A stretch of 64,000 bases of DNA from Bradyrhizobium sp. NP1 (GCF_030378205.1 NZ_CP127385.1:3388001-3452000); one strand, 5' to 3'. Shown: positions 17,339 through 26,913, numbered from the stretch's first letter. Numbers and translations are program-made. The notes: generated by a model not told the origin, from the sequence alone.

Positions 17339-18310
17339 ATGAACTGGGCTTGGCCTGCCTCGCTCGACCATCTCTTGCGATCGCCGGCCTTCCCGATGTG
17401 GGCGACATTGGCGGCCGCGGGCTTTTTCGGCATCGTCACGCTGATCACGGTGTTGCGGGCGGAGAGGTCGGTCGCCAATGGCGCGCTGACAGTGATCACG
17501 TTATTGGCCGTCGGCATCGCGGTTGCCACCACCACCCGTGGATCAGGCCCCACCGGACGCGGTGCGGCGGGCGAAGTGAGGCTGGCGCCGCAACCAGGCG
17601 TCGCTTCGCCGGCGCTCGCCTGCATCGATGACCTCGCCGGCGATATCGTTCAGGCCGCCTGCGAGAAGGGGCTGTTCGGCTCGGCGGAATCGACCGCGGC
17701 GGCGGTTGCCTATGCGGCTGGTCAGGTTTCGCGGTTGACCGCGCTCGGCGATGCCAGCGCGAACCGCAGCCTTGGCTCCGAAATGCTCGCGCTGCGGCGG
17801 GCGCTGGAACGCGACCGCTATGGCCTGGTGGCGCAGGCGCTGCTGGCACGGGATCGCTGCACGCCGACGCAATGCGCCGCTTTCCGCAGCCTCACCGATC
17901 CGCGCCAGATCGCTTCCAACATGGAGCAGCATATCTATGACGGGCTGGTCACGCGCTATGCGCCGTCCTGGAACGCGCCTCCGGCGCCTGCGCCGGGCGC
18001 GGCGCTGGCCGGGTTCGCGCCGACGCTGCCCACCGGCAAGCCGACCAATGCGGAGTTTCCGAGCGCCGCCAACACCCCGCCGGTCAGCATCATGACGGCG
18101 GAGCCGGGAACCTCGGCGGCCCGCGCAGCGGCGCCTCCCGCGGCCACGGCGCCATCGCCCGCCGCGCGCCCGTCGGCGGCGGCAGCCAGCGCTCAGGCAT
18201 CGGCCAAGAAGCCGCCGGCGCCGAAGCCGCGCCCCCCTGCAGCCGCACCGGTGCAGATCGCGCCCGCCGCGTCCGCGCCGGAATCTGCGCCCGCCGCGTC
18301 CAACGACTGA
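17339..18310 (+). CDS. Membrane-anchored Ala/Pro-rich hypothetical protein
   Basis: 323 residues, two N-terminal membrane helices (about 18-38 and 46-66), a middle domain with four cysteines (LACIDDLAGDIVQAACEKGLF, RDRCTPTQCAAF) and a low-complexity C-terminal third of Ala, Pro and Ser ending PESAPAASND. The ATG at 17339 has a GAGGGG ribosome site. No family recognised with confidence. Confidence 0.75.
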   Translation: MNWAWPASLDHLLRSPAFPMWATLAAAGFFGIVTLITVLRAERSVANGALTVITLLAVGIAVATTTRGSGPTGRGAAGEVRLAPQPGVASPALACIDDLAGDIVQAACEKGLFGSAESTAAAVAYAAGQVSRLTALGDASANRSLGSEMLALRRALERDRYGLVAQALLARDRCTPTQCAAFRSLTDPRQIASNMEQHIYDGLVTRYAPSWNAPPAPAPGAALAGFAPTLPTGKPTNAEFPSAANTPPVSIMTAEPGTSAARAAAPPAATAPSPAARPSAAAASAQASAKKPPAPKPRPPAAAPVQIAPAASAPESAPAASND

Positions 18311-18462
18311 TCCGCGCGGCGCGATCGGCATCGGCCGGTGCCTGGCCGCCCACAAGCCGTCGGGGGAAACAGGGTATCAACACGGTTTTGCGTTTGACAT
18401 CGGCCCGTCCGATCGCGGAAACACGACCACGCTTATCACTTCCACAGTGCGCTGGTTCCTCG

Positions 18463-18903
18463 ATGCCGCTCCACCTGATCAAGCTTGCCGTCGGCTGCGA
18501 CTCCGTCACCGAACTGAAGGGCTGGGTCGCCGAACGCATGAAGACCGCGAAGAAGAAAGGCCTGCCGCAGCGTCACACCCACACCACCCGGATGACGCCG
18601 AAGCGCATCGAGGAGATTCTCGACGGTGGTTCGCTCTACTGGGTGATCCGCGGTGAAATCGCCGCGCGCGAAAAAATCATCGGAATCGAACCGTTCCGCG
18701 ACAAGGATGGCATCGGGCGCTGCCGCCTGGTGATGCAGCCCAAGGTCATCCCGGTGTCGCCCCGTCCGATGCGTCCGTTCCAGGGCTGGCGCTATTTCAC
18801 CGAGGATTCGGCGCCGCCGGACCTGACCAAAGCGGAGGCCGGCAGCGTCGCGGCGATGCCCGAGCCGCTGCGCCGGGAATTGCGCGACCTCGGCCTGCTC
18901 TGA
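18463..18903 (+). CDS. DUF1489 family protein
   Basis: 146 residues; MPLHLIKLAVGCDSVTEL, THTTRMTPKRIEEILDGGSLYWVIRG and RPFQGWRYF are DUF1489 signatures, a soluble alphaproteobacterial family of unknown role. The ATG at 18463 starts the conserved block; an upstream in-frame start at 18388 is not supported. Converges on panC with a 19-bp gap. Confidence 0.88.
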   Translation: MPLHLIKLAVGCDSVTELKGWVAERMKTAKKKGLPQRHTHTTRMTPKRIEEILDGGSLYWVIRGEIAAREKIIGIEPFRDKDGIGRCRLVMQPKVIPVSPRPMRPFQGWRYFTEDSAPPDLTKAEAGSVAAMPEPLRRELRDLGLL

Positions 18904-18922
18904 TCAGGATTGCCAGCGCCGA

Positions 18923-19774
18923 TCAGACCGCGATGTTGTCGATCAGGCGGGTGGTTCCAAGCTTCGCGGCGACCAGGATCCGCATCGGCCCGTCGCTTGT
19001 CGCGGCGATCGGCGCCAGCGTCTCGGCGTGGCGCACCTCGAAATAGTCGAGCGCAAACCCCGCCGCCTTGATCACCTCGCTGCCGGCGGCCATCGCCGCC
19101 GCCACATCCTCGCCCGATCGCAGCCGCGTCGCGGCCTCTTTCATGGTTCGGTAGAGGATAGGCGCCAGGCGCCGCTCGTCCGGCGAAAGGTAGACGTTGC
19201 GGGAGGACATCGCGAGGCCGTCGCGCTCGCGGATCGTCTTCGAGCCGATCACCCGGACGCCGAGGTCGAGATCCCTGGCCATCTGCGTCACCACCCGCAG
19301 CTGTTGAAAGTCCTTTTCGCCGAAAATCGCGACGTCGGGTCGGCATTGGGTGAGCAGCTTGCCCACCACGGTGGCGACGCCGCCGAAAAAATGTGGCCGG
19401 AAGCGATCCTCCAGGCCCGCGGTGGCTGGCCCTTCCGGGCTGATCCGCGTCGCAAAGCCCTCCGGATACATCGCCTTCACGTCTGGGTGCCAGACCAGGT
19501 CGACATTCTCGGCCGCAAGCCTGGCGATATCGGCTTTCCAGGTGCGCGGATAGGAGGAGAAATCCTCCGTCGGCGCGAACTGGGTCGGGTTGACGAAGAT
19601 CGAGACGATCACCCGGGTCGCGCGCCGCTTCGCCACGCGGACCAGCGAGACGTGACCGTCATGGAGCGCACCCATGGTGGGCACCAGCGCAACGGTCGCC
19701 TTTCTGGCGCGGAGGCCGTCGACGGCGCGACGCAGCGCAGGAACTGTGCGGACGATCGTGGGACTTCGTGACAT
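18923..19774 (-). CDS. panC: Pantothenate synthetase (pantoate-beta-alanine ligase)
   Basis: Condenses pantoate and beta-alanine with ATP. The 283-residue protein has [15 protein letters not shown] (HIGH-type motif), [27 protein letters not shown] and [16 protein letters not shown], all family hallmarks. Length is normal. panB is not in the window, and a panE-like gene lies 17 kb away inside the tRNA-linked segment. Confidence 0.96.
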   Translation of the reverse strand: MSRSPTIVRTVPALRRAVDGLRARKATVALVPTMGALHDGHVSLVRVAKRRATRVIVSIFVNPTQFAPTEDFSSYPRTWKADIARLAAENVDLVWHPDVKAMYPEGFATRISPEGPATAGLEDRFRPHFFGGVATVVGKLLTQCRPDVAIFGEKDFQQLRVVTQMARDLDLGVRVIGSKTIRERDGLAMSSRNVYLSPDERRLAPILYRTMKEAATRLRSGEDVAAAMAAGSEVIKAAGFALDYFEVRHAETLAPIAATSDGPMRILVAAKLGTTRLIDNIAV

Positions 19775-20060
19775 CTGGGCTCAATCTTCTTGAAAGGGCG
19801 GGAAAGCCGCGGCTCGCGGCGCTCTGGCGGGAGTCCGACCTTACCAAGGCCGCCGCTCCGCCGCCAAGCCGGTGCCCCGGATCACAGAGCCGCAGACTCC
19901 GATCCATCATGATCGTGTTGATGACGGCCACGGCTGATTGATGCGGCAACACTGCGTTCAGCGATTCAGATTAAACATGAGCCCGCGATTTGCGCGTCCG
20001 CGATGCATTTCACTTGACCGAAGCGTTGCGTGACTTGAAGATATTCGCAGGGGTCGACAA

Positions 20061-20984
20061 ATGCTGGTGCAGGCTAGCCAGGGACAATCAGGCTCAGCCC
20101 ACGTTGTGGTGCTAGGCAATGAGAAGGGCGGGTCGGGCAAGTCCACCACCGCCCTGCATATCGCGGTCGCGCTGCTCAAGGCCGGCCAGCGCGTCGCCAC
20201 CATCGATCTCGACTGCCGCCAGCAAAGCTTCACCCGCTACATCCATAACCGCAGCGCCTGGGCGCGCCGCACCGGGCTCAACCTCGAAATCCCGGTGCAT
20301 CGCTGCATCAAGCTCGGCGAGACCATGCTGATCGCCGAAAACGAGAATTCGGAACTGCAGCAGTTCGTGGAGGCGGTCAGCACGGTCGAGCATACGTTCG
20401 ACTTCATCGTGGTCGATACGCCGGGAACGGACAGCTACCTGATGCGGCTGGCCCATTCGATGGCCGACACCCTGGTGACGCCGATCAATGACAGCTTCCT
20501 CGATTTCGACGTGCTCGGCACGGTCGATCCGGCAACCTACGCGGTGACGGGCGAGAGCCACTATGCCGAGATGGTTCGCGAGACGCGGCGCAAGCGCCGC
20601 CAGCTCGACGGCGCCACCACCGACTGGATCGTCGTGCGCAACCGCCTGTCGATGCTGGGCTCGCGCAACAAGCAGCTCGTCGCCGACGGGCTCAAGGAAC
20701 TGTCCTTCCGGCTCGGCTTCCGCTCGATCGACGGCTTTGCCGAGCGCGTGGTCTACCGCGAATTCTTCCCGCGCGGCCTGACGGCCCTCGACGATATCGA
20801 CGAGGCGACCCTGGGCACCCGGCCCAATCTCGGCCATGTGACGGCCCGCGAAGAGGTCACGAGCCTGCTGCGGCAGCTCAAACTGCCGCTGGACGAGCGG
20901 GGCAGGCGTCGCGCCGCCAACCGGGCCGAATGGTTCAGTCAGGTCGACAAGCCCCTCGAGATCCACGACATCATTGGCGCCTGA
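20061..20984 (+). CDS. mipZ: Division-plane positioning ATPase MipZ
   Basis: A ParA/MinD-type ATPase that forms a polar gradient with ParB and blocks FtsZ assembly away from midcell. The 307-residue product has a deviant Walker A, NEKGGSGKSTTALH (about residues 20-33), IDLDCRQQSFTRY (the MipZ-specific switch region), and VVDTPGTD. A C-terminal basic helix (ERGRRRAANRAEW) is seen. As in related genomes it is away from parAB. Confidence 0.93.
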   Translation: MLVQASQGQSGSAHVVVLGNEKGGSGKSTTALHIAVALLKAGQRVATIDLDCRQQSFTRYIHNRSAWARRTGLNLEIPVHRCIKLGETMLIAENENSELQQFVEAVSTVEHTFDFIVVDTPGTDSYLMRLAHSMADTLVTPINDSFLDFDVLGTVDPATYAVTGESHYAEMVRETRRKRRQLDGATTDWIVVRNRLSMLGSRNKQLVADGLKELSFRLGFRSIDGFAERVVYREFFPRGLTALDDIDEATLGTRPNLGHVTAREEVTSLLRQLKLPLDERGRRRAANRAEWFSQVDKPLEIHDIIGA

Positions 20985-21335
20985 GCCGTTGCGACAAGGC
21001 GCTGCATCCACCCCGTAACAGTCCGGATGGCGGTCCGGCCTGGCCACCCCAAGTGCAGGGCGCTGGCGGCCTTCTTAATGGCGTTTTTACCCAGGATTTG
21101 AACCAGACCTTCAGCTGAACCCTACAAAGGTAGCGGCCTGGAACCTTTTGGTTCCGTCGAGATTGTTTAGGGCGGAAATACGCGGAAAGGTTGCGCTGCA
21201 CAACGATCAGGCGGTCAATTCACAACTTTTAGACTTCCTGTCACGTGGGTGTGACGTATATTACCAAAAAGGGACCGCAAGAGTCCCACTCGCAGGGAAG
21301 GATCGGGGCGCGAACGCCTCAGACTGAGGACGAAC
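20985..21335. other. Intergenic, 351 bp, upstream of the hydrolase gene
   Basis: Unusually AT-rich in its right half, with the pseudo-palindrome TGTCACGTGGGTGTGACG (21239-21256) directly before TATATT (-10-like) and a small hairpin GGGAC-N7-GTCCC (21270-21286). It probably holds the promoter of the gene at 21336. No frame is convincing. Confidence 0.35.
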
Positions 21336-22217
21336 ATGAAGCGTGGAATAGCGGTTCTGGTTTCGGTCGGCGCGTTGGTGGCGGTTGGTTATTTCACCGC
21401 CAGCAAATGGGCCATCAGTCATGAAACCATGGTGTTCACCGACGCGTCGCGCAACGATCGGCCTGTGCAGGTCGACGTCGCGGTGCGCCGGGACAAGCTG
21501 ATGCAAGCCGAGGCCGGCATGATCAAGCTGCCGGTTGCGATCCTCAATCACGGCAACACCGTCAAGTTCACCGAATACTCGTTCCTCGCGAATGTGTTCG
21601 CCGCCCGCGGCTATATGGCGGTCAGCATTCAGCACGACTTGCCGACCGATGCGCCCATGGTCACCAAGGTCGGCGAGATCTATGTCGGACGTCTCGCGCA
21701 GATCCAGCGCGGCGTCGCCAATATCCGCTTCGTGGTCGACAAGATGAAGAACGCCCAGCCCAACGCCGACTATGACCATCTCACCGTGGTCGGACATTCC
21801 ATGGGCGGCGACATCACGATGTACTTCGCCAAGCAGTATCCCGACCTCATCAAGAAGGTCGTGACGCTGGATAATTTGCGGGTGCCGTTCATGACCGACG
21901 GCAAGTTCAAGATCCTCTCGTTCCGCTCGAAGGATCCGCAGTTCAAGACCGACCCGGGCGTCATTCCGGATTCCGACGTATGTGAAAAGGCCGGCATCAC
22001 GGTGGTGCAGACCCCGTTCCAGCACAACGACATGCGCGACACCGGGCCTGATACCGCCAAGGCGTCGATCCAGGCCATGCTTGACAAGTTCCTGAGCGAT
22101 ACCGACAGCGACGTTTCGGCGGTCGACACCCGATCGGTGAACTTCAACGATCCCGGTCCGGTTTCGCCTTACGTGCCCGTCGGCAAGAAGCGGGCGGCGT
22201 CTTCTGTTACCAACTGA
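21336..22217 (+). CDS. Alpha/beta hydrolase, secreted or membrane-anchored
   Basis: 293 residues. An N-terminal hydrophobic segment (ALVSVGALVAVGYFTA-like, about 4-22) is followed by an alpha/beta-hydrolase fold with the nucleophile elbow VVGHSMGGD (serine at about residue 152) and an oxyanion region LNHGNTVKFTEY. Probable late His in FQHNDMRDTG. Likely a periplasmic esterase or lipase-like enzyme; substrate unknown. Confidence 0.82.
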   Translation: MKRGIAVLVSVGALVAVGYFTASKWAISHETMVFTDASRNDRPVQVDVAVRRDKLMQAEAGMIKLPVAILNHGNTVKFTEYSFLANVFAARGYMAVSIQHDLPTDAPMVTKVGEIYVGRLAQIQRGVANIRFVVDKMKNAQPNADYDHLTVVGHSMGGDITMYFAKQYPDLIKKVVTLDNLRVPFMTDGKFKILSFRSKDPQFKTDPGVIPDSDVCEKAGITVVQTPFQHNDMRDTGPDTAKASIQAMLDKFLSDTDSDVSAVDTRSVNFNDPGPVSPYVPVGKKRAASSVTN

Positions 22218-22345
22218 CCGGCGGCAGCAGGCTTTTATTCCCCATCGCGCTTTCCTCTCGCGCCGGATAGCCGGCGCGGCAGCGGTGTATTGACCGCGCG
22301 CGGGCAGGGGCCCACATAGAGTTCGCAGCCCAACGGCAGGCGCTG

Positions 22346-23104
22346 ATGTCCGGCGAACCCATCAAACCCCAATCAGGCGAAGCCAATAAGGCGGCCGCAA
22401 CCGGCAAGACCGGCTCGCTGCCCGACGCCACGTCCTCGGCAGCAGAGGATATTGCCGCCTTCGTCGCCAAGGCGCGCGCAATGTCGCCCCATGCGCTAGG
22501 CAGCCGCGGGCGGCTGATCTTCGCGCTCGACGCCACCATGAGCCGGCAGCCGACCTGGGACATGGCCTGCGCGCTGCAGGCCGACATGTTCCGCGAGGCG
22601 GGCGCGATCGGCAGCCTCGATATCCGCCTCGTCTATTACCGTGGCCTCAGCGAGTGCCGCGCCACGGGATGGATCTCCGACAGCGCGCAGCTGGCGAAAT
22701 TGATGAGCAAGATCGATTGTCGCGGCGGCAACACCCAGATCGGCAAGGTGCTTTCCGAGGCGCGGCGCGAAGCGGCGGCTTCCGGCGTGCGCGCCGTGGT
22801 GTTTGTCGGCGATGCCATGGAAGAGCGGATCGACGATCTCTGCGCCAAAGCGGGGGAGCTCGGCCTGCTTAACGTGCCCGTCTTCATGTTCCAGGAAGGC
22901 CATGACGCCGACGCGGAGGCGGCCTTCAAGGAGATCGCGCGGCTGTCGCGCGGGGCCTATTGCAAATTCGACCCCGGCGCGGCGGCGCAGTTGCGCGAGC
23001 TCCTGCGTGCGGCGGCGGTCTATGCGGCCGGCGGGCGCGAGGCGCTGCTGCGGCTGTCGAAGTCCGCATCCGGCGCGGCGAGGCTGATCGGGCAGATGAA
23101 ATAG
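22346..23104 (+). CDS. VWA-domain protein
   Basis: 252 residues with a von Willebrand A-like fold: LIFALDATMSRQPTWDMA resembles a MIDAS D-x-T-x-S, and AVVFVGDAMEERIDDLC and LNVPVFMFQEGHDADAE follow. A disordered charged N-terminus (about 1-38) precedes it. Co-directional with the J-domain gene 122 bp downstream. Function unknown; related proteins act with chaperones or in metal-linked complexes. Confidence 0.78.
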   Translation: MSGEPIKPQSGEANKAAATGKTGSLPDATSSAAEDIAAFVAKARAMSPHALGSRGRLIFALDATMSRQPTWDMACALQADMFREAGAIGSLDIRLVYYRGLSECRATGWISDSAQLAKLMSKIDCRGGNTQIGKVLSEARREAAASGVRAVVFVGDAMEERIDDLCAKAGELGLLNVPVFMFQEGHDADAEAAFKEIARLSRGAYCKFDPGAAAQLRELLRAAAVYAAGGREALLRLSKSASGAARLIGQMK

Positions 23105-23226
23105 GCGCGGGGAGCCTCGTTCCAGCGCCAGGCTGCGAGGAGCGGTGTGGCGCGGCTGCCGTGGACTGCGGAAGCAGGCAGAAGGGGCATCCTGCTTTTT
23201 GGCGTCGGGACAGCTATATTAGTGCG

Positions 23227-23955
23227 ATGCCAACGCTGATCGCCGGCACCATCGCCGTCATCGTCCTCTACCTGCTGCTCCAGATGTTTCGCGCGGCCAA
23301 TCCCGCGGTGCTGGCGCGTGCAATCAAGATCGCGGGCGGGGTCCTTGCGCTGGCCGTCGCCGCCTTCACGGGCCTGCGCGGCGAGCTCGCGGTCGCGATT
23401 CCGCTTGCGATCTTCGGCGCGGGATTGCTGGGCTGGGGGCCGGGCGGCATCCCAGGTTTCGGCAATTTCAGCTCGATTTTCCGCGGCGCCGCCGAGCGCT
23501 CGGCAGGCCAGACCTCCCAGGTCCGCTCGCAGTTTCTCGAGATGACGCTCGACCACGACAGCGGCGCGCTCGACGGCCGCATCGTCGCCGGCCCGTGGGC
23601 CGGCCGCGCGCTCGGCGAGTTCGATCTGCCGCAGCTGACGGCGATGATGCCGGGCTTCGACGCCGAAAGCGTAGCGCTACTTGAAAGCTATCTGGACCGC
23701 CGGTTTCCCGCTTGGCGTCAGCACGCGGAGCGCGATACGGCAGGGGGGCAACGCCGCGCGGCGGCGGGCGGAAAAATGACGGAAGAGGAGGCCTATCAGA
23801 TCCTTGGCCTGCAGCCGGGGGCGAGCCGAGACGAGATCGGTCGCGCTCACCGTTCCCTCATGAAGAAACTGCATCCCGACCAAGGGGGGTCGACATACCT
23901 CGCGGCCCGCGTAAACGAGGCCAAGGATACTCTGCTTAGCACGCATAACGACTGA
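23227..23955 (+). CDS. Membrane J-domain protein (DjlA/Tim14-like layout)
   Basis: 242 residues. Three or so hydrophobic N-terminal helices (about 3-20, 36-52, 58-75), a cytosolic middle, and a C-terminal J domain (about 180-240) with EEAYQILGLQPGASRDEIGRA and the HPD motif in KKLHPDQGGS. Such proteins recruit DnaK to the membrane. The ATG at 23227 follows directly on the VWA gene, suggesting co-transcription. Confidence 0.85.
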   Translation: MPTLIAGTIAVIVLYLLLQMFRAANPAVLARAIKIAGGVLALAVAAFTGLRGELAVAIPLAIFGAGLLGWGPGGIPGFGNFSSIFRGAAERSAGQTSQVRSQFLEMTLDHDSGALDGRIVAGPWAGRALGEFDLPQLTAMMPGFDAESVALLESYLDRRFPAWRQHAERDTAGGQRRAAAGGKMTEEEAYQILGLQPGASRDEIGRAHRSLMKKLHPDQGGSTYLAARVNEAKDTLLSTHND

Positions 23956-24140
23956 CTCCGGCAACGCCACCAAACGCTACAGCCGCAGAGGCTCCTGCTT
24001 TCGAGTCTGGCCGCCACCCGCCGCACCGTTGCCCGGCGCGGTCGAACTTTTGCAGAAAGTTTTAACTGTAAAATCTTGACGAGAAGTTTGCAGGCGGACG
24101 GCCGCCGTCAGGCGCTTTTAAAAAATGCGGCAAAACAAGA

Positions 24141-24170
24141 AGGCCGGCGGCGGTTTTCCGGCGCCGGCCT
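24141..24170 (-). terminator. Rho-independent terminator for the D,D-carboxypeptidase gene
   Basis: AGGCCGGCG (24141-24149) pairs with CGCCGGCCT (24162-24170). Read on the minus strand the hairpin is followed by TTCTTGTTTTG. It lies downstream of the gene ending at 24298. Confidence 0.55.
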
Positions 24171-24194
24171 GGCGATGTTTTGAAGCGCGAAAAG

Positions 24195-24300
24195 CTAGAG
24201 CCTGTTCGGTCCTGATGGAATCAGGGCCGATGCTCCAGCTTCTTGTTCTGACGCGTTTTCTTTACGCGAACCGGTACCCACTTCGCGCGAAAGCGCTCTA
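24195..24300. repeat. Interspersed palindromic repeat, copy E2
   Basis: CTAGAGCC at the left, GCGCTCTA at the right, and TTCTGACGCGTTTTCTTTACGCG inside, homologous to 8433-8557 throughout. As at E1, the repeat provides the stop codon of the leftward gene (24298). Of the type abundant in Bradyrhizobium. The interval 23956-24297 otherwise contains only this repeat and the terminator. Confidence 0.72.
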
Positions 24301-26121
24301 GTTGCGGACGGTGATGCAGGAAATGTCGGAGCGCCGCAGCGCCTTGCACACCGCTTCGGCCTGATCGCGTTCCAGGCCTGCGAAGCGGGCACGGAATAGT
24401 TTTCGGTTGTCCTTGGCGACGACCGGCTCGGTGAAGGGATCGGCCTTGTTGAGCAGGCCGCGGGCCTGATTGCGTGCGGCTTCGATGCGCTGCTGCGCCT
24501 CGCCTTCACTTTCAAGCGCGCCGACCTGCACGATCCACCCGCTATGGGTCGCGACCGGCTTGATCGCGCCGTTCTGCTGGACCGTTTGCGTCGCTTGCGG
24601 TTGCGCTTGCGGGGCAGGGGGCGCATAGGCCAGCGCCTGGGACGGGAGAGTTGCGCCGACGCTCGAGGCAGGCAGCACGCCGAGCAAGCCATTGCCGGTG
24701 CCGTGACCGGGCGGCTGCGGCGGCAGGTCGGTCCGGGCGCTCTCAGGCCGCGCCAGCTCTGCGCGCGCCTGCTCCGGCTTGCTCTCGGCCTTGGCGACAA
24801 CCGAATTGGAGGTTTCCGCCACCTCGGGCCGCGGGATCGCGCTGGTGACGGGCGTCGACGGTTGCGGCGCGCCGGCGGAGGCCAGCTTGATCGGCCCGGC
24901 CTTGACCTGCACGGTCTTGACCCTGACCGGCTTCATCGGCTCGGACGAGCCGGGAATTGCGGCGATCGCCTGGGTCTGAATGACGCCTGATGTCAGCGGA
25001 GCGGGCTGCTCGATCTTGGCCTGCGGCGGCGGCATCGCCGCTGTCGCCGCGGCGATCGCCGACATCCGCGACGCGGGCGCGCGCGCCGGTTCGGCCGGGG
25101 CTGCGGGTTGAACGGCGCCCTCGACCTGGACCATCTGCGTCGGCCGCGATTGTGCCTCGGCTTCAGCCACCTCGGCGTTGGCATCCGACGTGCCGCGCTC
25201 GGTGATCGCTGCGACAGTGTGCTGGGTTGATGCCTTATCGAGATTCTCGGCAAGCAGGTTGCGCATGATGGCGTCGCGCGACCCGCCGCTGCGGCCGCCC
25301 ATCACGACGCCGATCAGATGGCGGTTGCCGCGGCGCATCGAGGTGACGAGGTTGAAGCCGGAAGCGCGGGTATAGCCGGTCTTGATACCGTCGACGCCTT
25401 CGACGCTGCCGAGCAGGTGATTGTGGTTGCGGATCGACTGACCGCGATAGGTAAACGACGTGGTCGAGAAGTAGCGGTAGTAGCGCGGAAAGCGCTCCTG
25501 GATGGCGCGGCCGAGCATCGCCTGGTCGCGGGCCGTGGTGACCTGCTCGTCGTCGGGCAGGCCCGAGGCGTTGCGATAGGTGGTGCGGCTCATGCCGAGC
25601 GCGCGCGCCTTGCGGGTCATCAGCTTGGCGAAATCGTCTTCGTCGCCGCCGATCGCCTCGGCGATCACGACGGCGGCGTCATTGGCCGAGCGCGTGACCA
25701 GGCCCTTGATGGCGTCTTCGACCCGGATGGACTGGCCGGGTTTCAGCCCAAGCTTGGTCGGCGCCTGCTCGGAAGCGTGCTCCGATACCTGCATCTCGGT
25801 ATCGAGCTTCATCTTGCCGGCCTCCAGCCGTTCGAACAGCAGATAAAGCGTCATGATCTTGGTGAGTGACGCCGGGTGGCGGAGCCCGTCGGGGCTGGTC
25901 GCTGTCAGCGTGGTCCCGGAATTGGCGTCGACGATGATGGAGGAGAATTGCGGACTGTAGCTGTCCCGCGCTTCCTGCTGGTGGCGGGCATAGTGCCGAT
26001 GACGGTGGTTACGGCGTGCTTCGGCGCTGTCGCTGAAGAAGATGACAGCGGAGGCGACTGTGACCAGCCCGAAAACGCCAACTCGCACCAAGCGCGAGGA
26101 AGCCAGGTTTTTACGAAGCAT
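24298..26121 (-). CDS. D-alanyl-D-alanine carboxypeptidase with C-terminal SPOR domain
   Basis: 607 residues, an S11 penicillin-binding protein that trims the terminal D-Ala of peptidoglycan stem peptides. Signal/anchor at about 12-32, then S85-L-T-K (nucleophile and base), S145-A-N and K247-T-G, the three active motifs in order. A Pro/Ala-rich linker of about 200 residues leads to a SPOR domain (about 525-605, WIVQVGALESEGEAQQRI) that binds septal glycan. The catalytic-plus-SPOR architecture is typical of Rhizobiales enzymes. Confidence 0.93.
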   Translation of the reverse strand: MLRKNLASSRLVRVGVFGLVTVASAVIFFSDSAEARRNHRHRHYARHQQEARDSYSPQFSSIIVDANSGTTLTATSPDGLRHPASLTKIMTLYLLFERLEAGKMKLDTEMQVSEHASEQAPTKLGLKPGQSIRVEDAIKGLVTRSANDAAVVIAEAIGGDEDDFAKLMTRKARALGMSRTTYRNASGLPDDEQVTTARDQAMLGRAIQERFPRYYRYFSTTSFTYRGQSIRNHNHLLGSVEGVDGIKTGYTRASGFNLVTSMRRGNRHLIGVVMGGRSGGSRDAIMRNLLAENLDKASTQHTVAAITERGTSDANAEVAEAEAQSRPTQMVQVEGAVQPAAPAEPARAPASRMSAIAAATAAMPPPQAKIEQPAPLTSGVIQTQAIAAIPGSSEPMKPVRVKTVQVKAGPIKLASAGAPQPSTPVTSAIPRPEVAETSNSVVAKAESKPEQARAELARPESARTDLPPQPPGHGTGNGLLGVLPASSVGATLPSQALAYAPPAPQAQPQATQTVQQNGAIKPVATHSGWIVQVGALESEGEAQQRIEAARNQARGLLNKADPFTEPVVAKDNRKLFRARFAGLERDQAEAVCKALRRSDISCITVRN

Positions 26122-26407
26122 GAAATCCCCGTCCCAGTTTCTGTCTTGATCACCGGTTCGTGAGGCAAAATTGTGCCCGACGGGTCGGCGACCCCATTAC
26201 CTGCCTGCAGCGATCGATCTCGGAGCGCCATCGCCCCGACGATGCTGTCAGGCCGCTTTTCTGGCCAAGGTTCTGTTCACAAACGGCTTTCGGCCAATTG
26301 TGGGAAGGCGAACAAGCCCGGGAATCAGGGTAGGTCGCGCGGGTTGCCAAAAGATTAATGAACCCTTGCGTAAATTGCGGGGATTTCAGGCTTATTTTCG
26401 TTTATTT

Positions 26408-26453
26408 TGCGTTGCACAAGATTCTTGACTTTTATTGTGCGGTGCACTATAAA
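26408..26453 (+). promoter_or_regulatory. Sigma-70 promoter with paired operator of the phasin gene
   Basis: TTGACT (26425-26430) and TATAAA (26448-26453) are spaced 17 bp. Two near-identical decamers, TGCGTTGCAC (26408-26417) and TGCGGTGCAC (26438-26447), start 30 bp apart. One precedes the -35; the other ends at the -10. TGCA-rich motifs are bound by PhaR-type repressors in other bacteria, so PhaR control is a reasonable inference. Confidence 0.7.
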
Positions 26454-26524
26454 AGGGCGCAGATCAGGAAGCCGGGATGGTCCGGCATCGGATCACCGCC
26501 AGCCCAGGGATGAGGATTTCCACC

Positions 26525-26833
26525 ATGTTCAAGATTGAAGACATTCAGAACTACAGCAAAGAGCAGCTCGAGGGCGTTCAGGCCATCGCGGCCGCCTACG
26601 GCGACTACAGCAAGAAGTCGTATGAAGACGTCAAGACGTTCGTTGAGAAGCTCTCGGGCGTGAAGTCGCTCGACAAGGCGCTGGAAGTGCAGACCGAGTA
26701 CGCCAAGTCCGCCTACGAGCAGTTCGTTGCGGAATCGCAGAAGATCGCCGGCCTCTATGCCGACCTCGTCAAGCAGAGCTACAAGCCGCTGGAAGGCCTG
26801 GCCACGAAGTTCACGCCGGCCGTGGCTCGCTAA
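26525..26833 (+). CDS. Phasin family protein
   Basis: 102 residues coating polyhydroxybutyrate granules or acting as a small helical stress protein. MFKIEDIQNYSKEQLEGVQ, AAAYGDYSKKSYEDVKTFVEKLSG, AKSAYEQFVAESQKIAGLYADLVKQ is typical short-phasin helix. No Cys, no membrane segment. Strong promoter upstream and a strong terminator 29 bp downstream, so a monocistronic, probably high-expression gene. Confidence 0.92.
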   Translation: MFKIEDIQNYSKEQLEGVQAIAAAYGDYSKKSYEDVKTFVEKLSGVKSLDKALEVQTEYAKSAYEQFVAESQKIAGLYADLVKQSYKPLEGLATKFTPAVAR

Positions 26834-26861
26834 CGAGCCTCGCGACGATTGCCGACAAAGC

Positions 26862-26890
26862 AAAAGCCCGGCCGTGACGGCCGGGCTTTT
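26862..26890 (+). terminator. Rho-independent terminator of the phasin gene
   Basis: AAAAGCCCGGCCG loops over TGA onto CGGCCGGGCTTTT, followed by TTCG: a GC stem of ten pairs with A and T flanks, bidirectional in form. It also lies just beyond the 3' end of the TadG gene coming from the right. Confidence 0.88.
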
Positions 26891-26913
26891 TTCGTGTCCG
26901 ATCGGGCGTTGCG

